A stretch of 7,612 nt of DNA from SLJK01 sp964567295 (GTDB lineage: Bacteria; Bacillota; Dethiobacteria; DTU022; UBA8154): positions 1-7,612 of the forward strand of contig CAZMLU010000069.1 in the NCBI GenBank assembly GCA_964567295.1. The letters run 5' to 3'. Below are positions 1-5,953 of this stretch, piece by piece; position 1 is the first letter of the stretch; every line of letters starts with the position of its first letter. The translations under genes were made by a program, and so were the position numbers. The notes below the pieces were generated by a model. That model saw only the letters and a list, made by a program, of their open reading frames with translations, was not told the DNA's origin and ran no database searches.

Positions 1-16
1 TAGAAAAACCTGAGAA

Positions 17-2341
17 CTAGGAGCCGGGGTTTCCGGCTTTTTTCTCTTCCAAGGCCTTGAGCACTTTTTCGGGAGTAATAGGGAGATCCGTAAATCTTAC
101 CCCTATAGCATCATAAATAGCATTGGTGATTGCAGGTATGGTCGGCTGGACAGGGCCCTCACCTGATTCTTTCACTCCGAAAGGCGCGGTTGGATCATAG
201 CTATCTACAATAGTAGTATCTAGCTGGGGCAGTTCCATGGCGGTCGGTACTTTATAATCATGCAGGGATGGGTTTATCAACCTTCCCTCTTCATCCACTT
301 TAATCTCTTCGTAAAGAGCTTGCCCCATTGCAAACATGATTGAACCTTCTACCTGCCCGTCTACACTCATGGGATTTACTGCCTGGCCACAATCCCCCGC
401 TTCTGTAACCCTGGTGGCACGAATTTTACCGGTTTCCAGGTCTACATCTACTTCCCATATCTGGCAGCTAAAGCCAAAAGTAGGAGAGTGTCCTATATTC
501 GCACCCTGAACTCTCTCTCCTCGGGCAAGGTCAATCCCTTTCAGTCGCGGCGGAGAGAAATGGCCAAGCCCGGTTAATGTTCCCACGGCATTGGTATAGA
601 CATCTACAACTTTTTCCCATTCAATGTTCTTTTTAGGCTCAAAATGAGAGTAGAAACGTCCGCCTTTTACTACAAGCTGGTCTGCCCTGCAGCCCAACAT
701 GCCTGCGGCGACTTCTTTAAGCTTCTGATTAATCTCTTCGGCTGCTTCGCTGATAGCTGCCCCTGCGGCGTAGGTGACACGGCTGGCGAAACTGCCCAGA
801 TCGAAAGTTCCCAGTTCTGTGTCTCCTGAGACTACATGCACGTCTTCGTAGTTTACACCAAGGGCTTCGGCAGCCATCTGGGCCATGACGGTGTTTGAGC
901 CCTGGCCTATATCAGCTGTAGCACAATGCACAGTTACTCCTGCCTCAGTATCTACGCGAATTAATACTGTAGTATGAGGTTTGTAGGATTGGTATAGAGT
1001 ATAAGCTGTTCCTGATATATAATAACCTCCTGCCAGGCCAATCCCTTTACCAAAGGGTAGTTTGCCGTGTTTTTCAAGGTAGCCCGATTTTTCTGCTGCA
1101 GTCTGCAAACATTTCTTATACTCGGCATGGGGCACGTACAGGTTGCTCGCGCTGTGATAACCTGATTCTACGGCATTTTTCATCTTCAGTTCGTATGGGC
1201 TGACGCCAATATCTTCAGCTATCTCATCCAACAGACATTCCATGGCAAACCGCGGCTGTACACCACCTAAGCCTCGCATGGCTCCGCAGGTAGGTTTGTT
1301 AGTATATACTCTTCTAACATTGGCCCGTGCGTTAGGAATCTTGTAAGGAAGGTGAATCATTGAAGCTGTATAGAACATAACCACAATTCCCCAGCCTGCA
1401 TAGGCGCCGCCATCCATTGTATTGTCAAAGTTTACTGCTTGGATGTATCCTTCTTTGTCCAGGCCAATCTTCATTTTCATGTGACAGGGATGCCGTCCTT
1501 TATTGGTGGCAAAAACCTCGTTGCGTTCGTAGGTTACTTTGACCGGACGTCCGCATTTTCGTGAAAGCAAAGCAGCGCAAAAATCAGCCGAACTTGCCTC
1601 TCCTTTACCACCGAAACCACCGCCGATTGCCACCAGAGAAACCCGTATTTTATTCATGGGCATCTCTAAAACAATAGAAAGCTGTCGGTGCAGGTAGTGG
1701 GGGACCTGTGTGCTTGACCACAGTTGTAGTTGCTTGTCTTGCGGATTGTAGTTGGCCAGTGCTGTATGCGGTTCTAAAAAGGCATGATTAACGTAAGAAG
1801 TACTGAACTCTTTCTCTTTTATATAAGCGCATTTTTCAAATGCTCCATCAGGATCACCAAAAATTTGTTCACCGGAATGTAAAATGTTCTCAGGTGCGTC
1901 TTCATGAATACGAACCTCATCGGCCCTCTTCATGGATTCAAAAGGATCGATCAGGACCGGCAGCGGTTCATACTCAACTTCAATTAAATCCAGTGCTGAT
2001 TCGGCTGTTTCTTCGTCAACAGCTGCCACCGCAGCTACGCCTTCGCCGTGGAAACGAACCTTGCCAACGGCCAGGGCTACTTCATTAGCTGTTTGGGGAA
2101 CGATACCCCACTTGTTTGGAGCTTCATCTCCGGTAATGACTGTGTAAACTCCTGGCATTTCCAGTGCTTTACTGTAATCAATGTTTTTAACGAGAGCGTG
2201 TGCGTATGGGCTGCGTTTAATTTTTCCATAGGCCATACGAGGCAAAACCATATCATCAGTGTAAATGGCCTCTCCTTTGACCTTGGCGGGACCATCTATG
2301 CGCGGCACACTTTTTCCAACTTGCGTATAATCTTTATTCAT
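17..2341 (-). CDS. Xanthine dehydrogenase-family molybdopterin-binding (large) subunit
   Basis: This is the catalytic subunit of a three-part molybdenum hydroxylase (xanthine dehydrogenase / CO dehydrogenase large-chain / 4-hydroxybenzoyl-CoA reductase alpha superfamily). It would carry the molybdopterin cofactor in the cytoplasm and hydroxylate, or reductively dehydroxylate, an organic substrate. Its 774 residues are typical full length. An N-terminal a/b hammerhead domain covers about 18-130. Cofactor-binding motifs are GGFGGK (241-246), AMRGLGG (354-360), TADIGQGSNT (475-484) and a GVKESGEGP segment (722-730) whose E728 aligns with the family's catalytic glutamate. The form I CO dehydrogenase loop AYRCSFR is absent, so it is not a classical CoxL. 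The ATG overlaps the stop of the 2Fe-2S gene by one base (TAATG), preceded by a GGGGGTG ribosome site, which indicates translational coupling. The general shape resembles HcrA-like proteins, but the substrate is unknown. Family call is certain; specific function is open. Confidence 0.95.
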   Translation of the reverse strand: MNKDYTQVGKSVPRIDGPAKVKGEAIYTDDMVLPRMAYGKIKRSPYAHALVKNIDYSKALEMPGVYTVITGDEAPNKWGIVPQTANEVALAVGKVRFHGEGVAAVAAVDEETAESALDLIEVEYEPLPVLIDPFESMKRADEVRIHEDAPENILHSGEQIFGDPDGAFEKCAYIKEKEFSTSYVNHAFLEPHTALANYNPQDKQLQLWSSTQVPHYLHRQLSIVLEMPMNKIRVSLVAIGGGFGGKGEASSADFCAALLSRKCGRPVKVTYERNEVFATNKGRHPCHMKMKIGLDKEGYIQAVNFDNTMDGGAYAGWGIVVMFYTASMIHLPYKIPNARANVRRVYTNKPTCGAMRGLGGVQPRFAMECLLDEIAEDIGVSPYELKMKNAVESGYHSASNLYVPHAEYKKCLQTAAEKSGYLEKHGKLPFGKGIGLAGGYYISGTAYTLYQSYKPHTTVLIRVDTEAGVTVHCATADIGQGSNTVMAQMAAEALGVNYEDVHVVSGDTELGTFDLGSFASRVTYAAGAAISEAAEEINQKLKEVAAGMLGCRADQLVVKGGRFYSHFEPKKNIEWEKVVDVYTNAVGTLTGLGHFSPPRLKGIDLARGERVQGANIGHSPTFGFSCQIWEVDVDLETGKIRATRVTEAGDCGQAVNPMSVDGQVEGSIMFAMGQALYEEIKVDEEGRLINPSLHDYKVPTAMELPQLDTTIVDSYDPTAPFGVKESGEGPVQPTIPAITNAIYDAIGVRFTDLPITPEKVLKALEEKKAGNPGS
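22..43 (+). terminator. Rho-independent terminator reading rightward, inside the 3' end of the Mo-subunit gene
   Basis: A perfect 6-bp stem AGCCGG (22-27) / CCGGCT (33-38) with loop GGTTT is followed directly by a T-run (38-43). This is the form of an intrinsic terminator on the plus strand. It lies over the last codons of the minus-strand molybdopterin subunit, so it would stop transcription arriving from a plus-strand gene left of the window. On the minus strand the same hairpin is followed by a T5 run only about 13 bases later, so any bidirectional action would be weak. Confidence 0.6.
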
Positions 2342-2826
2342 TACTTCACCCCCTCGGCGGAGATAGTATTCCCTGCCGCTTCGATAGCTTCAATAATTTT
2401 CTTATAACCTGTGCAGCGGCAGATATTACCCGAAATGCTGCGTTTTATTTCTTCTTCAGTAGGCCGAGCGATCCTGTCTAAAAGTGCTTTTGCGGTTAGG
2501 ATCATCCCTGGAGTGCAAAAACCGCACTGCACAGCTCCGTAATCGACAAAAGCCTGTTGAACCGGATTGAGTTCACCAGTACTATCAGTAAGACCTTCAA
2601 TAGTGGTAATTTTTTTGCCATGACAGCTAATGGCCAATGTAAGGCAGGAAAGGATCGGTTTGCCATCCGCTAAAACAGTGCAGGCTCCACAATCACCTTG
2701 CCCGCAGCCCTTTTTGGTTCCAGTCAATCCCACCTTTTTTCTGATTACATCAACAAGCAACTCATTAGGGTCTAAGGGCACTTCGTAGACACGATCATTT
2801 ATCTCTAAGGAAATAAGTTTTTTCAT
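2341..2826 (-). CDS. Molybdenum hydroxylase 2Fe-2S iron-sulfur (small) subunit
   Basis: This is the electron-transfer subunit of the molybdenum hydroxylase, passing electrons between the molybdenum centre and the FAD subunit through two 2Fe-2S clusters. Its 161 residues match the CoxS / XdhC / HcrC type. The N-terminal plant-ferredoxin-like domain carries C41, C46, C49 and C61 (motif GCGQGDCGACT, 40-50). The C-terminal helical [2Fe-2S]-binding domain carries C101 and C104 (QCGFCTPGM, 100-108) and C136 and C138 (ICRCTGY, 135-141). All eight cluster ligands are present, as is the Gln before C101 that usually contacts the molybdopterin cofactor, so the protein looks functional. The ATG lies 3 bases after the stop of the FAD-subunit gene; its GGGAGG ribosome site is inside that gene's last codons. 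The stop shares one base with the start of the large subunit. Confidence 0.97.
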   Translation of the reverse strand: MKKLISLEINDRVYEVPLDPNELLVDVIRKKVGLTGTKKGCGQGDCGACTVLADGKPILSCLTLAISCHGKKITTIEGLTDSTGELNPVQQAFVDYGAVQCGFCTPGMILTAKALLDRIARPTEEEIKRSISGNICRCTGYKKIIEAIEAAGNTISAEGVK

Positions 2827-2829
2827 GGA

Positions 2830-3711
2830 TTATACCTCCCTGGCGGCGTCAAAAGCATTTTGGAGCAGTCTGCGAGCTAAAACGGCAACCACTTTCCTGC
2901 GGTATTCTGCAGAGGCCCGAATATCCGAAATTGGCTTAGCTTCTTCGGATGCTGCCTGTGCTGCTTTTTCTACCAACTCATCGTTAAATTCTTTTCCTAT
3001 CATCAAGGACGGAACTTCTGCTGATATCAGGGGGCGTGGCGATACTGAACCCATTACCAGTTTAAGGTCTTTAACAGTGCGGCCGTCATCGCCTACGGTA
3101 AGGTTAACCGCCATATTTACAGCATCTATTTCCATGGCGTCCCGAAGCCCGATGTGGCTGTAGCGGCTGACAGATTTGGGGGCGGGGTCAGGTAGCACAA
3201 ACCTGGTCAATAGTTCTCCTTCATCCAAGGTATTTAAGCGGTTGCCTGTTATAAATTCTTCCAGGGCCATTTCTCTCTCCCCGGAAGTGCTACTGAGAAC
3301 GACCTTTGCATTCAGGGCTACCAGCGGTGTGGGAGTTTCTGCTGCCGGGGAAGCATGGCAGCTGTTACCACCGATAGTGGCCATAGTCCTGACCTGGGTG
3401 GAACCAAGCACACCTGCTGCCTGATGAAGCGCATAATACTTGTCCTGGATTAGGGCAGAGTGCTCCACGTCGGAAATCTTGGTAGCAGCACCTATGACAG
3501 CGCCCTTTCCAGGCTCGTAAGAGATTCCTTTATACTCTTCCACATTGTTAATATCGATCAAATGCTCCGTTTTAATTATTTTATCTTTCATCATCAGGAG
3601 CAAATCCGTGCCACCCGCCAGTACCTTGGCCTTATCTCCCAGGCTTTTAATTAAGTCCAGAGCTTGACCGGAGGTCTGGGGGGCATGATACTCAAAGTGA
3701 TCCAAATACAT
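2830..3711 (-). CDS. Molybdenum hydroxylase FAD-binding (medium) subunit
   Basis: This is the flavoprotein subunit of the hydroxylase (CoxM / XdhB-type, FAD_binding_5 plus CO-dehydrogenase flavoprotein C-terminal domain). It exchanges electrons between the 2Fe-2S subunit and an external carrier. Its 293 residues are usual for the family. FAD motifs are LAGGTDLLL (31-39) and TIGGNSCHASPAAE (112-125); the C-terminal domain runs from about 180 to 285. There is only one cysteine (C118), so the extra 4Fe-4S-binding loop that marks the beta subunit of 4-hydroxybenzoyl-CoA reductase is absent. The ATG follows an excellent AGGAGGTG ribosome site with a 7-base spacer. The gene starts 27 bases after the PadR stop, which makes co-transcription with PadR likely. 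It is the first structural gene, giving the medium-small-large order seen in cox-type operons. Confidence 0.95.
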   Translation of the reverse strand: MYLDHFEYHAPQTSGQALDLIKSLGDKAKVLAGGTDLLLMMKDKIIKTEHLIDINNVEEYKGISYEPGKGAVIGAATKISDVEHSALIQDKYYALHQAAGVLGSTQVRTMATIGGNSCHASPAAETPTPLVALNAKVVLSSTSGEREMALEEFITGNRLNTLDEGELLTRFVLPDPAPKSVSRYSHIGLRDAMEIDAVNMAVNLTVGDDGRTVKDLKLVMGSVSPRPLISAEVPSLMIGKEFNDELVEKAAQAASEEAKPISDIRASAEYRRKVVAVLARRLLQNAFDAAREV

Positions 3712-3738
3712 TTTAAGGCACCTCCTCGTGGTGTATTT

Positions 3739-4284
3739 TTAATCAATTACTGTGCTGGAAAGTTCTTGGATGCATTCTTGCAAAAACATTTCTTCAGCTT
3801 CGCGAAACTTTATAAGATTTTTAATGACCGCCTTTTTCTTAAATTGCTTATCGTTTTCAGTTGCATAGAGTTCCTTTAATCGTTTTTTATTAGAGCGCAC
3901 CCTGGCAAGCCTTTTAAAGAGACTGTTGCCTATATCCTCTGGAGTTAGCAGGTCAGAGGCTTCCAGGCCAACATTCAAATCCAGGTAATACCACTCAAGA
4001 CCGGAAAGGCTACTTTTCGAGGCTTCTACCAGGGCTGTTTTGCCGTGGTCAGTGACGTAATACCTTTTCCGCTGCGGCATTCTACCCTCCTTTTCTTTTT
4101 GGGAGTAAACAAAACTTTTCTCCTCCAACTTCTTCAACACCTGGTAGATTGAAGCCACCCCGATTCTAACCCATCTTCTCATTTCCCTGGTTTCGATTAT
4201 TTTATCAATTTCGTAGGCGTAGGAAGGTTTTTCATTTACGATACTGAGCAGGACAATTTCTATATTGGATAATTTGTGTGGCAT
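3739..4284 (-). CDS. PadR-family transcriptional regulator
   Basis: This is a DNA-binding regulator of the PadR family, whose members usually repress a neighbouring operon and often respond to phenolic or other small ligands. Its 181 residues comprise an N-terminal winged helix (about 5-85), with the SIYQVLKKLEEKSFV helix (45-59) as probable recognition helix and the basic wing RMPQRKRYYVTDHGK (68-82). A helical, charged C-terminal region (about 90-175) corresponds to the PadR C-terminal dimerisation domain. The ATG has a modest AGGGTG ribosome site 7 bases upstream. Standing directly ahead of the hydroxylase genes on the same strand, 27 bases from the FAD subunit, it probably controls itself and that operon; this is inferred from position. 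No effector can be deduced. Confidence 0.92.
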   Translation of the reverse strand: MPHKLSNIEIVLLSIVNEKPSYAYEIDKIIETREMRRWVRIGVASIYQVLKKLEEKSFVYSQKEKEGRMPQRKRYYVTDHGKTALVEASKSSLSGLEWYYLDLNVGLEASDLLTPEDIGNSLFKRLARVRSNKKRLKELYATENDKQFKKKAVIKNLIKFREAEEMFLQECIQELSSTVID

Positions 4285-4305
4285 CTTTTTGCACCCTATT
4301 ATAGG

Positions 4306-4319
4306 CTATAGTAGTATAG
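4306..4319. promoter_or_regulatory. Short dyad in the PadR leader (candidate operator)
   Basis: CTATA-N4-TATAG is a perfect 5-bp inverted repeat between the predicted padR transcription start and its ATG. A second dyad, TAACA-N4-TGTTA, lies at 4376-4389 just upstream of the -35 box. PadR proteins bind short AT-rich palindromes, so either could be an autoregulatory operator. The DNA is very AT-rich and arms this short can arise by chance. Confidence 0.3.
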
Positions 4320-4340
4320 ATATATCTTTGCTTGACTTGA

Positions 4341-4369
4341 ATTTTATAATAGCCTTTCCTTAAAGTCAA
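4341..4369 (-). promoter_or_regulatory. Housekeeping (sigma-A-type) promoter for padR and the hydroxylase operon
   Basis: Read on the minus strand there is a -35 box TTGACT (4364-4369), a 17-base spacer and a -10 box TAAAAT (4341-4346). Transcription would start near 4334, about 50 bases ahead of the padR ATG. It lies in the 114-base gap after the acyl-CoA dehydrogenase gene, so padR and the hydroxylase genes need not depend on the sigma-54 promoter. Confidence 0.55.
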
Positions 4370-4398
4370 TAATGGTAACATAATTGTTAGTGGAATAC

Positions 4399-5556
4399 TT
4401 AACTGCCTAAAAGCTTACTGGCGATAACCACACGTTGAATCTGGTTGCTGCCTTCGAAGATCTGCATGATTTTAGCATCTCGCATATATTTTTCCACAGG
4501 GAAGTCTTTAATATAACCGTAACCCCCGAATATTTGAACCGCATCCGTGGTTACTTTCATGGCTACATCACTGGCGAACAATTTTGCATAAGATGCCTTT
4601 TCCGTAAAAGGCTGTCGTTCGTGGAGAAATTTGTCCTTTAAGCACGAGGCTTGGTATACTAGAAGTCGTGCTGCTTCAATCTGGGTGGCCATATCGGCCA
4701 GCATGAACTGAATACCCTGGTTGGCACAGATGGGCTGGCCGAATTGAACGCGGCCCTTGGAATACTCCAAAGCAGCCTCAAATGCAGCCTGTGCGATCCC
4801 TAAAGAGATTGCGCCTACACTCGGTCTGGCCATATCCAGGGTCATCATGACCAGTTTTTTGCCGTCTCCTTCTTTACCGATAAGGTTTTCTTGAGGGACC
4901 CTGACATCTTCAAAGAATATCTCCGCAGTGTTTGAACAGCGGATCCCCATTTTTTTTTCTTTTTTTCCTATAGTTATTCCCGGGGTGTCGGGTTCCACCA
5001 TAAAAACAGAAAGCTTTTTGGCGCCATTTTCATCAGTAGTATTGGCGAATACGGTGTGGTACTCGGCATGGCTGGCATTGGTAATAAAGCATTTAGCGCC
5101 GGTGATAACATATTCATTACCCTCTTTTCTGGCGGTGCTGGTGATTCCTCCGATATCGGAACCGGCGTTGGGCTCGGTCAGGCTAAAGGTAACCAACTTA
5201 TTTTCTTCACATATGGGAGGGAGAAATCTTTCTTTTTGCTCTTTTGTGCCCCCTAGAAGAAGGGGAAAAAGTGCTAACGAGTTGCCGTTGGCGCTGGAAG
5301 TTACCACAACTCCGGCACATCCTCTAGCCAACTGTTCGATAATAAGTGAATAGGAAAGACTGTCTATTCCAGGTCCTCCATATTCCTCTGGCACTGCAAG
5401 GTTGGCAAGACCAACTTCGTGCAGTTTTCTCAAAATTTCCCAGGGGAACTCTTCGTTTTCGTCCAACTCTTGGGCAAATGGGACAATTTCTTTTTCGGTG
5501 AATTCCCTGGTCATTTTCTGAATAGCTTCTTGTTCACTGTTAAGGGTAAATATCAT
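4399..5556 (-). CDS. Acyl-CoA dehydrogenase
   Basis: This flavoenzyme oxidises an acyl-CoA to its 2,3-enoyl-CoA, passing electrons to electron-transfer flavoprotein. Its 385 residues are the standard length of the short-chain-type (bacterial Acd/Bcd) family, with an N-terminal helical domain (about 5-118), middle beta domain (about 122-217) and C-terminal helical domain (about 228-380). Visible motifs are LTEPNAGSDIG (126-136, flavin/substrate binding), MARPSVGAISLGIAQ (242-256), QFGQPI (271-276), FGGYGYIKDFPVEKYMRDAK (343-362, family signature) and IFEGSNQIQR (366-375), in which E368 is at the usual catalytic-base position. It therefore looks active. The AGGAGG ribosome site (5569-5574) is 12 bases from the ATG, which is rather long, but no better start exists. 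No ETF genes are in the window. A sigma-54 promoter lies about 140 bases upstream. Chain-length or ring specificity cannot be read from sequence. Confidence 0.96.
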   Translation of the reverse strand: MIFTLNSEQEAIQKMTREFTEKEIVPFAQELDENEEFPWEILRKLHEVGLANLAVPEEYGGPGIDSLSYSLIIEQLARGCAGVVVTSSANGNSLALFPLLLGGTKEQKERFLPPICEENKLVTFSLTEPNAGSDIGGITSTARKEGNEYVITGAKCFITNASHAEYHTVFANTTDENGAKKLSVFMVEPDTPGITIGKKEKKMGIRCSNTAEIFFEDVRVPQENLIGKEGDGKKLVMMTLDMARPSVGAISLGIAQAAFEAALEYSKGRVQFGQPICANQGIQFMLADMATQIEAARLLVYQASCLKDKFLHERQPFTEKASYAKLFASDVAMKVTTDAVQIFGGYGYIKDFPVEKYMRDAKIMQIFEGSNQIQRVVIASKLLGS

Positions 5557-5591
5557 TAATAGCTTAAACCTCCTTTTTTAGATTTACGCTT

Positions 5592-5675
5592 CTATGCAGG
5601 AATATATAGAGCAGGTACTATGCGTAATGCTTTCTTTTCAGAAGGTCTTTCTGTAGGAGGACTCTTGCTTCGCAT
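5592..5675 (-). CDS. Possible 27-residue leader peptide upstream of acyl-CoA dehydrogenase
   Basis: An ATG 11-12 bases after the predicted sigma-54 start opens a 27-codon frame beginning MRSKSPPTERPSEKK and ending LYIPA, with a TAG stop 35 bases before the acd ATG. AAGG (5682-5685) is a weak ribosome site 6 bases upstream. The same frame stays open further upstream to about 5876 without an ATG. There it reads hydrophobic, for example YFIIIVFGTIIAK, so the stretch could also be the remnant of a small membrane protein. A 5-bp hairpin (CAGAA 5639-5643 / TTCTG 5649-5653) lies inside it. No homologue is recognised, and chance openness in AT-rich DNA remains the main alternative. Confidence 0.2.
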   Translation of the reverse strand: MRSKSPPTERPSEKKALRIVPALYIPA

Positions 5676-5696
5676 AAGATACCTTAAAAAATCTTT

Positions 5697-5712
5697 TGCA
5701 ATTATTGTGCCA
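5697..5712 (-). promoter_or_regulatory. Sigma-54 (-24/-12) promoter for the acyl-CoA dehydrogenase
   Basis: On the minus strand the site reads TGGCACA-ATAA-TTGCA, with invariant GG and GC separated by exactly 10 bases; this is a near-perfect match to the sigma-54 consensus. Transcription would start near 5686, leaving about 130 bases of leader before the acd ATG. The adjacent divergent gene encodes the AAA+ activator type that sigma-54 promoters require, which strongly supports the call. Confidence 0.87.
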
Positions 5713-5828
5713 AACACTATTATAATAAAGTAACGTGCATAAGTATAGAAAATTTCCTCAAAAGCAATTATTATTCGGAAAAAAATGAAACAAAATAAAG
5801 GTTTTTGTCTAGAGGTGCTACAGGGTTG

Positions 5829-5857
5829 TTCACATTGTATATACTCTTTGTTATAAT
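5829..5857 (+). promoter_or_regulatory. Sigma-A promoter for the sigma-54 activator gene
   Basis: The -35 box TTCACA (5829-5834), a 17-base spacer and a perfect -10 box TATAAT (5852-5857) are preceded by an extended -10 TGT (5849-5851). Start would be near 5864, about 90 bases before the first candidate ATG of the activator gene. Confidence 0.7.
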
Positions 5858-5880
5858 AAAGAACTATGAAACAGAACTAA

Positions 5881-5897
5881 TTGTCGAAAATGGACAA
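5881..5897. promoter_or_regulatory. TTGTC-N7-GACAA dyad, candidate activator-binding (enhancer) site
   Basis: A perfect 5-bp inverted repeat with 7-base spacing, 17 bases in all, fits the size of sites bound by Fis-type HTH dimers of sigma-54 activators. Its centre is about 200 bases upstream of the predicted sigma-54 start, a usual enhancer distance. It also lies just downstream of the activator's own promoter start, so binding could restrain the activator's own expression. Lone TTGTC or TTGTT half-like sites occur at 5805 and 5826. Function is inferred. Confidence 0.4.
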
Positions 5898-5953
5898 CAT
5901 ATTATATAGATAGCAAGTTTACATTGGGCAAGTAACTTTTTGGGGCCCGTAGA

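Larger units (their letters stand above)
5557..5953. other. Divergent regulatory region between the acyl-CoA dehydrogenase and its probable activator
   Basis: This is 397 bases of AT-rich DNA separating two divergent genes. From left to right it holds the acd ribosome site, a possible 27-codon leader ORF, the minus-strand sigma-54 promoter, an AT-rich stretch suited to bending, the plus-strand sigma-A promoter, and the TTGTC/GACAA dyad. No RNA gene or transposon end is visible. Confidence 0.8.

Noticed and set aside
2048..2407. Plus-strand open frame of 119 codons crossing the Mo-subunit / 2Fe-2S junction
   Set aside because: It overlaps two clearly real minus-strand genes, has no ribosome site, and its composition is that of an antisense shadow.
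3719..3733. CACC-N7-GGTG hairpin overlapping the FAD-subunit ribosome site, as an RNA switch or terminator
   Set aside because: The stem is only 4 bp and is largely a by-product of the AGGAGGTG ribosome site; too weak to call.
4280..4293. Sigma-54-like string TGGCATCTTTTTGCA on the plus strand near the padR start
   Set aside because: The GG-to-GC spacing is 9 instead of 10, and it points back into the acyl-CoA dehydrogenase 3' end, antisense to that gene, with no plus-strand gene to serve.
4928..5353. Plus-strand open frame of 141 codons antisense to the acyl-CoA dehydrogenase
   Set aside because: The minus-strand frame carries all acyl-CoA dehydrogenase motifs; this is an antisense shadow without a ribosome site or recognisable domain.
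5720..5861. 11-bp direct repeat TTATAATAAAG at 5720-5730 and 5851-5861
   Set aside because: Both copies are in AT-rich DNA; the second is part of the sigma-A -10 region and the first has no suitable -35, so chance similarity is likely.
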